Shown here: in pieces, positions 1 through 9,202 of the stretch
How positions within the stretch are numbered: the first letter of the stretch is position 1
Layout: the number at the start of each line of letters is the position of its first letter
NCBI GenBank assembly: GCA_011523055.1
Contig: WTHQ01000032.1
Location: forward strand, 1-47,114
Length of the DNA: 47,114 nucleotides
Reading direction: 5' to 3'
Source: Methanobacteriota archaeon
GTDB taxonomy: Archaea; Thermoplasmatota; Poseidoniia; Poseidoniales; Thalassarchaeaceae
Program-made: the position numbers and the translations under genes
Notes under the pieces: generated by a model
Database searches by the model: none
Told to the model about the DNA's origin: nothing
The model's input: the letters and a program-made list of their open reading frames with translations, nothing else

Positions 1-146
1 CCGCCCTTTCCGCTCATTCCGGTCTTCATGTCGAGGCCAATTGACTGCGATACCATGGCACCGGGCTCGACTTTGATGGAGTCACCGGGTTTCAGGTGAG
101 CTGTTGCCATCGTGAAGGCAGGTCCGAATTCCAGAGTTATGTCCAT
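1..146 (-). CDS. AIM24/TIGR00266 family protein, N-terminal fragment (truncated by window edge)
   Basis: Reverse strand translates from ATG at 146 as MDITLEFGPAFTMATAHLKPGDSIKVEPGAMVSQSIGLDMKTGMSGKG, resembling the start of TIGR00266 proteins (PGD..xxEPGAMV.M....M.T). Not in the ORF track because it runs off the edge. Confidence 0.65.
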   Translation of the reverse strand, partial: MDITLEFGPAFTMATAHLKPGDSIKVEPGAMVSQSIGLDMKTGMSGKG

Positions 147-185
147 ACCCCGGCCCGATCCAGGGATGTTTATGATATTGTGGTC

Positions 186-788
186 TCAAAGAACACATTC
201 AGCCTTCATCGTACTCACAATCTGGCCATCATCGTTCTCCATCGTGCATATGATCGAGTCCCCTGGCCTCATCTTCCCAACCCCCTTGGGAGTTCCCGTC
301 CAAATGTAGTCACCAGGAGATATCCCGTACCAATCCACCAGTGTCGAAATGAGGTCATCCACCTTGTGGACCATTAGATCTGTCGTCGAGTCCTGCCTCA
401 ATTCGCCGTTGACGGACAATTTGATTCTCTTGGGCCTCGGATCCCAAGGGGCCCAAGTCCCCAAAACGGCAGAGCCTAAGAAAGACTTCCCTTCGAGCCA
501 TGGCCAGGATTTCTCCTTTGCCAAGCCCTGACGGGTTCTGTTGGTAGTGTCACACCCGATGCACATCAAGTCTGGCTTGAGCCCCTCTCCAAGCCTAATG
601 ACCAATTCTACCTCATGGTCAATATGGTCTGTGGGATGGCCCAATCTAACGACATTCATACCATCTGAGTCGGACTCTACGTGGCACGACTCAGGCATTA
701 GGAAGAATCTGGGGTAGTCAGCAACATCCCCGCCGATTTCCTCTGCATGCTCAACATAGTTTCTGAATACCGCCCATCCCAAAGGCAT
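186..788 (-). CDS. Fumarylacetoacetate hydrolase (FAH) family protein
   Basis: ORF 200 aa with DHEVELVIRLGEGL..., GDYIWTGTPKGVGKMRPGD, typical of FAH/MhpD fold proteins. Confidence 0.9.
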   Translation of the reverse strand: MPLGWAVFRNYVEHAEEIGGDVADYPRFFLMPESCHVESDSDGMNVVRLGHPTDHIDHEVELVIRLGEGLKPDLMCIGCDTTNRTRQGLAKEKSWPWLEGKSFLGSAVLGTWAPWDPRPKRIKLSVNGELRQDSTTDLMVHKVDDLISTLVDWYGISPGDYIWTGTPKGVGKMRPGDSIICTMENDDGQIVSTMKAECVL

Positions 789-867
789 GGACTTTCGAGG
801 ATGCCCGAGGTTTTCACGCCTTTGCCATAGAGAGAATTCAAGAGACCAAGTATAGCGAGGCGTCTAC

Positions 868-1800
868 ATGAGCGACGACCCCTACAAAGTTCTAGGGGTC
901 GGTCGGGACGCCACAGACGCCGAAATAAAGCGAGTCTATCGTAAGCTCGCACGACAGTATCATCCAGATAGGAATCCGGGCGACAAGGCTGCTGAGGAGA
1001 GATTCAAATCCATCCAATCATCATATGACAAAATCGGCACTGACGAAGCAAGGAGAAAATACGATGAATCTAGGAGAATGGATGACTTCTTCAGAAGCAG
1101 CCCGAGGTCTTCAAACTCAAGGTTTTCCGGTTTCGATATTCCAGACATATTCTCACAGATGTTCGGGGGTCAGCAGAACAACAGACAGGCCAGGGATAGG
1201 CAGGAACAGAGGGAAACATATCGGGGTTCGGACATAACTTCGGGCATCGACATGGATTTCTCCGACGCAGAACTAGGGTGCAAGTTGGAGTTTGATCATA
1301 GAAGACTCAGGACGTGCGCGAAATGCGATGGCACCTCCTTCGGCTCAACCCGTTCCTGTGTTGGCTGCGATGGCAGGGGCGTGACCTCTAGGACCTCAAC
1401 GATAATCGTCAAGATCCCCCCGAATTCTAAGCACGGACAGAAAATTCGCATGAGGGGGTTAGGGCACGACCATCCGTTGGGGAAATCTGGAGATCTGATC
1501 CTCACCATAAGAGTGGATGCCAAGGAAGGGAGGAGATGGGAAGATGGTAGAATCATCCAATCCGTGGAGATACCCTACAGCACACTAATGCTGGGTGGGA
1601 AATGTAGCCTACGCACACCTTCGGGCGATTCGATTAGGATCGATGTGAAGCCCGGAACGCAAATCGGCGATCGTAGAAGAATTCCGAAGATGAGTTTCGG
1701 CGACGAAGATCTCGATGTTGAGTTCGTTCTGGAGGACAACACGAAACTCACAGATGCCCAGATAGTCGCGCTGGAACGACTGAGAGACACGGGCCTTTGA
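868..1800 (+). CDS. dnaJ: DnaJ-family chaperone with reduced zinc finger
   Basis: J-domain (YKVLGVGRDATDAEIKRVYRKLARQYHPDRNPGDKAAEERFKSI, HPD present), G/F-like linker, only two CxxCxG motifs (CAKCDGTS, CVGCDGRG), DnaJ C-terminal domain. Confidence 0.88.
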   Translation: MSDDPYKVLGVGRDATDAEIKRVYRKLARQYHPDRNPGDKAAEERFKSIQSSYDKIGTDEARRKYDESRRMDDFFRSSPRSSNSRFSGFDIPDIFSQMFGGQQNNRQARDRQEQRETYRGSDITSGIDMDFSDAELGCKLEFDHRRLRTCAKCDGTSFGSTRSCVGCDGRGVTSRTSTIIVKIPPNSKHGQKIRMRGLGHDHPLGKSGDLILTIRVDAKEGRRWEDGRIIQSVEIPYSTLMLGGKCSLRTPSGDSIRIDVKPGTQIGDRRRIPKMSFGDEDLDVEFVLEDNTKLTDAQIVALERLRDTGL

Positions 1801-4800
1801 GAACATTACAACTACTCATAAGAGTCGTTCTTCGAGGTTCTGTTGTGCGCGACTTCACAAAGATCGCAGACACCATGATATTGCACAACAAGCGTGTGCA
1901 CTTTGCAGTAATCGCAATCACAGCGTTCATGATACCGGGGTTCTTGTCCTCGCTCACGCCGATAGACATTGAAGCCTACAACATGGACTCACCGGAGCTC
2001 GAGGCCAATGACGTCATGAGGGAGGAGTTCTCTGGCGCTGGGAATATATGGGGATTCGGCATATTCGTACGAAACACTGAGCACATGGGGGACAACCCAT
2101 CGGAAATATCGATGATTCAACCATTCCCAGGCGTTTCAGTCGGCTTGGAAAATCCAACAGGCGGGGTGCTCAACCTCTCGATACTCAGAGAGGTCGACTC
2201 GAAAGCCGAGATACTGAAGAGCCATGACGTGTCGATGTACTACCTAAATTTCTCATCTGACATCTCAGGAATCCCGTTGAAGGGCGTACTGGATCTTCCC
2301 AACGAGTTTCGGGTTTTCATGGACAATCGCTCACTGGTAACCCGCGATCGAATCAACCCATTCACCCTACAGTGGGAGGCAGCACCAACGAACTGGAGCG
2401 ATTGCGGGATTCTGGAGTGCCTTCCCTTCGATGACCCCCTCCTTACCCAAGCCCACATAGACCTCGCTGCCCACAGGATGGCGAACCACACAAGAGGTTC
2501 ATTCCTGAGATACCTATCAGTCGACCGGGCATTCCTGCCTGACCCTACCAGCCCAGTGATCGGGCCATATGGGGGCGATCTGCAAGAAGATGGAACAATC
2601 ACATCAAGCGAATGGGGGCCTGGAAGATGGACAGCCAGTTCCGTTTGGATGATACTGAACCTTGACAGGCAGGCCATGATTGACAATGGATGGACATTCG
2701 CTTGGATCGATGCCAGGCCCGAATTTGGGTTCGATCGAGATGGGTTGGCCTTCTCAACCGATCCGATCAGGTACACGATGGAGCAATGTCGGCGGGAATC
2801 GGAACTGGGGTTAACACCATGCTCTGTTGAGTGGCTGTACCTCGCGATAGAGGAGGAGCTCAGAGCAACTGACGAACAAGTCGTCACAGTTTTACTCGGC
2901 GAGGGCCCCAATGTCGAGATAAACCGAGAGCTACTCTCAAGCTCATTCCTCGTTGGGATTATGGGTGTAGTTGTAGTCTTCCTGCTTTGGTTGAGCCTAA
3001 GACGGGTCTCAGATGTCCTGATCGTGGGTACCGGATTGTCTCTTGCTTTGCTATGGATGCAGGGCTCGATCGGGTGGATCTGGATAATCGGAGAAAGGAC
3101 GGGATACCAGATTATTGCCCGCTCGCAATTCTCGAACCTCCTCCCGATACTTGTCTTGGCACTGGGCATCGACGATTCCCTGCACGCGCTGCATCGCTAC
3201 AAGGAAGAGAGGAGGAAAGGTGCGAATCTTGAGTCCTCAGCCCACACATCCATATCTAAAGTTGGAAGGGCGATAATGCTGACAAGCCTTACGACCATCA
3301 TTGCATTCCTGGCAAACCTATCATCGAACATCGCCGCTCTGAGATCCTTCGGTATCGAGGCGGGTCTCGGGGTCTTCTCTGCGTTTGTACTGACGGGCCT
3401 CTGGGTTCCCCTCCTCAGGCTCGACTATGACAAGTATCTGGAGAAGAGGGGGAACTTGATCGAGGAAAAGAGGGATATTGTACGCTTGGTACCTAGCAGC
3501 TGGCTGTCGAATACTACTTCCTTTTCTTTCGAGAAGGCCCCAATAGTAGCCCTACTGACGCTAATCCTGACGGTCATGGCCCTAGGTCCAATGGCGGCCT
3601 TGGAGGGCGACTTCCAGATCGATGATTTCCTAGATCCAGACTCTGACTTCGCCCAGGGGGTGAACCTCGCCAGCCAGAGGTTCGCAGATGGCGAGCCAGG
3701 TTACATCCTCGTCGAGGGGGACATCGCCAACCCGTTGATCCTCGATGCAATCGAGGAGCTCCGACGGAACATGAACTCCCATGGAGATCTCGATCCCGAC
3801 CAGATCTCAAGGACCCCCACAGGACAAGTTGAGCTTCTGGCTCTCGACCAGATAGTTCTAGGTACAAAGGCGGCGATGGCATGGAACATCACACCCTACC
3901 AACAAAAGGGATGGAACCCAGATCTCGAGGACGGAGGAGTGGGCTGCAACACCTCTTTCGTCTACAATCCATTCGAGGGTAAGTCAGTTCGGCTACCGGA
4001 GCTGGATGACCGCGAGTGCCTGATCTTCATTTATGGGTACGTGCTGAACTACGGGGTTCCAGCAAGTGGGGGGTATCCTGAGATACCAGCCCCACTAGTG
4101 ACCGAGTTCATCCAGACAGAGGACGAATTGGATCCAAATGCCCACTGGCTGACCAAGGATGGTACTGTACCAACCTACGTTCGGATGTCCATGAGATTCG
4201 GACTCTCAGATCCAGAGCAGTTTCCCCTCATCGAGCCAGCATTGGAACAGCTAGTTCGAGACATGGAGCCACTCCAGAACCTCTCCAAAAACCCACTCCA
4301 CGTCAGGTCACCCGTCTCTGAGGCCCTCGGTGATGAGTTGCATCCGATATCCTGGGCGATACCAACTGGCGACCCAGTAGTAAGATTCGTCGCTGCGGAT
4401 GGAATGCAGGATCAAATGCAAGGAACATTGGCACTAGGCCTCATATCCTGCATGGCAACACTATGGTGGGGCTATCGCCCGGACGGAGGGGTAAAGGAGA
4501 GGATCAAGATAAGGCCAAAATTCGATGACTTCGCGTATTCAGCGACAATATCGTGTATCTTCACGATTGCGTCCTCTTCGGTCATAGGATGGAGCTACGC
4601 CCCCGTCATTCTACCCATGTCCATTGTCGCCAGCATGCTCTGGGGCCGTGTTGCGTTCGCACTCGCCTGCATAACAACCATCCCAATTGCTGTGGTCATC
4701 ACCTGGCTGTACGCTCTGATTGAGGTGGCTGGCTATGGGCTGAATATGATCACTGTCTCCATAGCAGCCATCTCCCTCGGGGTTGGCATAGACTATGTCA

Positions 4801-5102
4801 TCCACGTCATCGAGAGGTTCCGGGAAGAGATGGAAGCGTCCTCAAACCCTTCTGCTTCGATAAAAGCCGTTGGAGGTGCTTCTGGCCTCGCACTCGTGGG
4901 CTCCGCCCTCTCGGACATGGCCGGCTTCTTGGTAATCATGCAATCCTCCATGGGCTTCTTCTCAACCTTCGGGCTATTCTGCGCTGTGATGATCGGCCTG
5001 GCACTGGTTGCAAGCATGGTACTGGCGCCTGCGGCATTGAGGGCGATGCCGATGGTGAACCCACCACCCAAAGATACTGACTCAGCCAATCTCGCTCTCT
5101 AG
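1797..5102 (+). CDS. RND superfamily (MMPL/patched-like) membrane transporter; true start may lie downstream of the TTG at 1797
   Basis: 1101 aa, two repeats each with large exterior loop and TM bundle; LALGIDDSLHALHRYKEERRKG and ISLGVGIDYVIHVIERFREEME motifs typical of MMPL/RND. Confidence 0.85.
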   Translation: MRTLQLLIRVVLRGSVVRDFTKIADTMILHNKRVHFAVIAITAFMIPGFLSSLTPIDIEAYNMDSPELEANDVMREEFSGAGNIWGFGIFVRNTEHMGDNPSEISMIQPFPGVSVGLENPTGGVLNLSILREVDSKAEILKSHDVSMYYLNFSSDISGIPLKGVLDLPNEFRVFMDNRSLVTRDRINPFTLQWEAAPTNWSDCGILECLPFDDPLLTQAHIDLAAHRMANHTRGSFLRYLSVDRAFLPDPTSPVIGPYGGDLQEDGTITSSEWGPGRWTASSVWMILNLDRQAMIDNGWTFAWIDARPEFGFDRDGLAFSTDPIRYTMEQCRRESELGLTPCSVEWLYLAIEEELRATDEQVVTVLLGEGPNVEINRELLSSSFLVGIMGVVVVFLLWLSLRRVSDVLIVGTGLSLALLWMQGSIGWIWIIGERTGYQIIARSQFSNLLPILVLALGIDDSLHALHRYKEERRKGANLESSAHTSISKVGRAIMLTSLTTIIAFLANLSSNIAALRSFGIEAGLGVFSAFVLTGLWVPLLRLDYDKYLEKRGNLIEEKRDIVRLVPSSWLSNTTSFSFEKAPIVALLTLILTVMALGPMAALEGDFQIDDFLDPDSDFAQGVNLASQRFADGEPGYILVEGDIANPLILDAIEELRRNMNSHGDLDPDQISRTPTGQVELLALDQIVLGTKAAMAWNITPYQQKGWNPDLEDGGVGCNTSFVYNPFEGKSVRLPELDDRECLIFIYGYVLNYGVPASGGYPEIPAPLVTEFIQTEDELDPNAHWLTKDGTVPTYVRMSMRFGLSDPEQFPLIEPALEQLVRDMEPLQNLSKNPLHVRSPVSEALGDELHPISWAIPTGDPVVRFVAADGMQDQMQGTLALGLISCMATLWWGYRPDGGVKERIKIRPKFDDFAYSATISCIFTIASSSVIGWSYAPVILPMSIVASMLWGRVAFALACITTIPIAVVITWLYALIEVAGYGLNMITVSIAAISLGVGIDYVIHVIERFREEMEASSNPSASIKAVGGASGLALVGSALSDMAGFLVIMQSSMGFFSTFGLFCAVMIGLALVASMVLAPAALRAMPMVNPPPKDTDSANLAL

Positions 5103-7823
5103 GAGCTTCGCATAAAGCGGCGTCAGAAGTAGTAAACTGGACAGCAGTGCGAGAGTTATGGCCACGACAAAGGCCTGGCCAAAGAGCTGGAGGGGCACCA
5201 GTGAGGATAGGTTCAGGACAGAGAAACCACCTGCGGTCGTTACGGCTGCAGCCCCCATGGCTCGACCCGTCGTGGAGACGGCTCGTGATGCCCAGACTTC
5301 CGGGCCTGCGTGAGGGTCATGCTCGGCCTCCTCCTCGAGCCTCGTTGCGATGTGTATGGCGTAATCCACCCCAAGACCTAGCGTCAAGGCCCCAATTGTG
5401 ACGGTTTGTGAGTTAAGTTGGAATCCCGTGTAGCCCATTATCCCGAAAACCCAGGCAACCACGGCCATCAGTGGGAGCCATGCGACGAAGCCTCGCTTTA
5501 TGCCCTTGACAGGGTCTCTGGTTCTACCAGTCTGTATTGCCAGCAACATCAAGAGGATGACTCCTGCAACTACCGAGGTGGAGACCACCGCAGCCTCTGC
5601 CACGTCGGCGGTGATTTGAGCTAGAATCAATGATCTACCACTCAGACTTGCTGAGAAAGAGGATCCATCGGTCACATCGTTGAGGCTCTCCGTCACCTCT
5701 TCTTGGAACACAGTTGTCGCTGACCAGTCCAATGTGGAAGCTTGGAAGGAGATCACCGTCTGATCCCCTGAGCTTGCGAGCAACCCAGAGCTCAGCTCCC
5801 TTCCCCTGTCTGTGTCCAACAGCCAATCCGACAACCCGTTCCAGGCATCGGAGTCCCCTGATTCAATCTGGGTCAGGCGAAGGTCCAAATCCAGGTCGTA
5901 CGACCTCTCGGACTCAAGGCTGGACCAGAGGTCTGAGGTCACGAGGGCTACTCGACTATCCTGCTTTAGCCTCAGAATCAGTTCTTCGACCATCTGTCGA
6001 CCACTTGGCGAAATGACGTCGCCATCAAGAACGACGTATAGGGGGGAAGGGCTGCTCTGGAAGTCCTCTGATATCAAGATGAAGTCAGCGACTACGGGAA
6101 CACTTTCATCGAAATTGTCGCGTGTGTCGAACCCCACCTCGAGCCTCTGAATGCCCATTGCGGCGGGTAGGGAAACTAGGATGGCGAGTGAGACAACCGC
6201 AAAAGGCACTCGCGTCAAACCTCCAATAGCCTTTGATAGTCGACCTTCGGTGATTTTCACAGCCCTCTTGATCTCAATGTCCTTGGGGGGAAACAGCTCC
6301 ATCAGCGCAGGTAGCGCAGTGATACTCAGCAGATAGATGTAGAACAAACCGATTGCGATCACCGTTCCAAAAACCACCAGGAACTCTTGGCTTGACAGTC
6401 TGAATGAGAGGAAGCCGACCATGTCAGTGAAAATTGCGATCAGCAGTGCGATGGAGGTGAATTTCGTACCCCTGAGTATCGCAGCCCTCCTGCTTGCCCG
6501 ATCCATTGCTCCCACGGTTTGCACAGACTTTTCATGAGACGATGAAGAAACTACGTATTCTTCCCTGACCCTCTTGACAACATGGAGGCCATAGTCGACA
6601 CCTATCGCCAGAAGGAGGACGGGGATGGAGTTCATTGCCGCATTGAACGTCATGGGTACTCCAAGTTTCGTTAGTACACCTGACGTACCGTAGGTCGCGC
6701 CGATCCCTAGGACGGTAAGACCCAGGACATACCCAGTGTCTCTCTTGCTCCTGAAAGAGAACCAGAGGATAGTCCCAAGAATCAGCAAGGAGACGGAGTT
6801 GAGAATTCCGAGCTCTCGACCGAGATTTTCATTCTGGCCTAGCAGAAGTTGGGAATATGAAAACACACTCGAGGATGTATCGCCGATCCCCGCGATCTTG
6901 GCCTCAAGTGAGCCTGCCCAAGCCTCTATTTTGGCCTGAATGTCGTCCAAGGACATATTCCCATGGGATTCAGATTCTGTGGTGACCACGAACGAGATTA
7001 GCATAGGCCCTTTTGCATTGGCCAAGTCACCGTGGTCAGAGACAGGGAGAGTGCTACGAAGTGCAGAGGCGTAGTCAACCTGCTGCATTCCAGCCAATGC
7101 ACCTAGTCTGGCAATAGAAGAGTCACGTGTCGCGTTGAAATCAGCATCAGCGTGGTGAATGGATGATAGCGAGATTATCGTCCTTTGAATTATTTCGTTG
7201 GAGTTTTCACCGACCAGTAGCCTATCTAGCCAGGTTTCAGGATCTCTGGGCTCCCACGTTTTTAGCGCGTCTGAGTCGATAACCATCGGGCCCGGGATTC
7301 GTCCCATCGCTGATTCCAGTGAATCTAGGGCATCGATGGTCTCGCTGTCGTTGCTAGATGAATTCAACCTCTCTATGGCACTATCAACGGGGCCGTACCA
7401 CGCCTGGGACGTGATCGGGTCATTGTGCATCTCCCAAGAGAGTGCGATGCTGGCTGGGCCGTTATTCGCCGCTGAGCCAAAGAGTGGGTAGGCATACTCG
7501 CTTAGATTCTGGTCATCGAGCAGTATGGCCTCCAAAACTGCGAGGTGGGCCCAGTTGTCTGGGCTCTCCAGCCCCCCGTCCTGCATTCGAGCTAAGATCC
7601 GAATAAAGTCTAGGCTGGCCTGATACTCCCCCTCAACCTCATCTAACAGCCTCACTGTTTCGTTGTCAGGGAAGAAGGCATCCTCTGAATTATCGAATTC
7701 GATGAACATCGCCATCGAACTTAGGGCGAGAATCCCCACCAGCCCTATGGAAAGGCAAGCTCTTGGTTTGAGTATGGATAGTTCAGTTAGTGCGTCAAAT
7801 GGGTTATTCATTCTGCCTTCCAC
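5082..7823 (-). CDS. RND superfamily (MMPL/patched-like) membrane transporter
   Basis: 913 aa; LLAIGVDYGLHVVKRVREEY and LTLGLGVDYAIHIATRLEEEAEHDP repeat motifs, multiple TM segments. Confidence 0.87.
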   Translation of the reverse strand: MEGRMNNPFDALTELSILKPRACLSIGLVGILALSSMAMFIEFDNSEDAFFPDNETVRLLDEVEGEYQASLDFIRILARMQDGGLESPDNWAHLAVLEAILLDDQNLSEYAYPLFGSAANNGPASIALSWEMHNDPITSQAWYGPVDSAIERLNSSSNDSETIDALDSLESAMGRIPGPMVIDSDALKTWEPRDPETWLDRLLVGENSNEIIQRTIISLSSIHHADADFNATRDSSIARLGALAGMQQVDYASALRSTLPVSDHGDLANAKGPMLISFVVTTESESHGNMSLDDIQAKIEAWAGSLEAKIAGIGDTSSSVFSYSQLLLGQNENLGRELGILNSVSLLILGTILWFSFRSKRDTGYVLGLTVLGIGATYGTSGVLTKLGVPMTFNAAMNSIPVLLLAIGVDYGLHVVKRVREEYVVSSSSHEKSVQTVGAMDRASRRAAILRGTKFTSIALLIAIFTDMVGFLSFRLSSQEFLVVFGTVIAIGLFYIYLLSITALPALMELFPPKDIEIKRAVKITEGRLSKAIGGLTRVPFAVVSLAILVSLPAAMGIQRLEVGFDTRDNFDESVPVVADFILISEDFQSSPSPLYVVLDGDVISPSGRQMVEELILRLKQDSRVALVTSDLWSSLESERSYDLDLDLRLTQIESGDSDAWNGLSDWLLDTDRGRELSSGLLASSGDQTVISFQASTLDWSATTVFQEEVTESLNDVTDGSSFSASLSGRSLILAQITADVAEAAVVSTSVVAGVILLMLLAIQTGRTRDPVKGIKRGFVAWLPLMAVVAWVFGIMGYTGFQLNSQTVTIGALTLGLGVDYAIHIATRLEEEAEHDPHAGPEVWASRAVSTTGRAMGAAAVTTAGGFSVLNLSSLVPLQLFGQAFVVAITLALLSSLLLLTPLYAKLLESEIG

Positions 7824-9202
7824 ATCCCAAGAGTATCGCGAAGCGCGCTCTCTAGATCGGGATGAGTAAATTCGTATCCCATCTTTTGGAGCCTGGAGGG
7901 GACGACGTGCTGACCTTCAGTGAGGAGTGTTACCCCCATTTTACCGAAGAGCAATCGCACAGCGAAAGTGGGGAGAGGAGCAATTGCGAACCTCTTGAGG
8001 ACCCGCCCGAGGGTCTTGGCGAACTCCCTTTGGCTCACTGGATTTGGGGCTGTTAGGTTGTAGGGCCCAGACGCATCTTCGCTCATCAGGAGTTCATGCA
8101 TGGAGTAGATCTGATCATCCATGGAGATCCATGGCATCCATTGTTTCCCTGAGGCCACAGGACCCCCCATGTTCATCTTGAAGGGGAGAAGCATCTTTCC
8201 GAGGGCTCCGCCGATTCCTGATAGCACTATCCCCGTCCTCAACCAAATTGTCCTGATGCCAGCATCGACTGCAGGTTGTGCTGACTTCTCCCAAGCAGAA
8301 CAAACGTCGGAGAGGTAGCCCTCACCAAGCTCAGATTCCTCTGTTAGTCCCCTCTCCTCGCCGTGGCCATAGTAGCCAACTGCGCTCGCAACCATGAACA
8401 CCTCTGGGGGCTCCTCAAGCTGTGCGAGGGCCTTTGCAAGGAGGGACGTACTGCCTGTTCTGGAGGTGAGGATTTTCTCTCTTCTCTTCTTTGACCAGCG
8501 CTTGTCGCCAATTCCCTCTCCCCCTAGGTGGATCACTGCGTCGAATCCATCGATATCGCCAGGGTTGATCACCCCTTTGTCGGGGTACCACTCTATCTCG
8601 TTCTCATTCTCTGCCTTCCTTCTGACTAGGCGGTAGACATCGTGACCCCCTGTATCCAAGAACGCTACCAACTGAGTTCCAATCAGCCCGCTAGATCCCG
8701 CAACCAACACCTTCTTCCTCGGCTTCGACCTGTGTTTGTCATGTTCCAACAGATCCCTTTGGAGTCTGATTTCTCTGGCCTTGAACATCCTGTCTATCCT
8801 TTGTTTTACCAGGCGCCCACCCAAGACTGTGTCTACGACTTCACCTAGAAATCCAAAGGGGACTTTGTAGTCAATTTGGTCCGTCACAGTCGTAATTCCA
8901 TCCTTTTCTTCGAAGATATGCTCGTGGTCCCACTTCCAGAATGGGCCCTTGAGCATGGTCTCCCCAAATGAATGAGGGGGATCGTAGATTGTGTGTTTGG
9001 CGTGCCAGGTCATTCTGGCTGGGCCCATTACGAATTTCATGACCCTCTCGGACCCTACAGCTGGTATGTCGGGGTCGGCCCTCTTTTCTAGAACCATTTC
9101 CCAAGGCGGAGTCAAGCGATGGAACGCACCCCTTCTCTCGTGCCAGTCGAAGACAGTCTCTATCGGGGTCCTGGTCTCTGTTTTGTGCGTGTATGTGCTC
9201 AT
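7808..9202 (-). CDS. SRPBCC (START-like) domain fused to TIGR01777 family epimerase-like SDR
   Basis: N-term ~150 aa SRPBCC-like (TPIETVFDWHERRGAFHRLTPPWE...), then KVLVAGSSGLIGTQLVAFLDTGGHDVYRLVRR... and WLRTGIVLSGIGGALGKMLLPFKMNMGGPVASGKQWMPWISMDD typical of TIGR01777. Confidence 0.88.
   Translation of the reverse strand: MSTYTHKTETRTPIETVFDWHERRGAFHRLTPPWEMVLEKRADPDIPAVGSERVMKFVMGPARMTWHAKHTIYDPPHSFGETMLKGPFWKWDHEHIFEEKDGITTVTDQIDYKVPFGFLGEVVDTVLGGRLVKQRIDRMFKAREIRLQRDLLEHDKHRSKPRKKVLVAGSSGLIGTQLVAFLDTGGHDVYRLVRRKAENENEIEWYPDKGVINPGDIDGFDAVIHLGGEGIGDKRWSKKRREKILTSRTGSTSLLAKALAQLEEPPEVFMVASAVGYYGHGEERGLTEESELGEGYLSDVCSAWEKSAQPAVDAGIRTIWLRTGIVLSGIGGALGKMLLPFKMNMGGPVASGKQWMPWISMDDQIYSMHELLMSEDASGPYNLTAPNPVSQREFAKTLGRVLKRFAIAPLPTFAVRLLFGKMGVTLLTEGQHVVPSRLQKMGYEFTHPDLESALRDTLGMWKAE

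Noticed and set aside
2240-3169. 309-aa antisense ORF within the RND gene
   Set aside because: Ser/Arg/Pro-rich with no recognisable domain; opposite frame of MMPL-type coding sequence.
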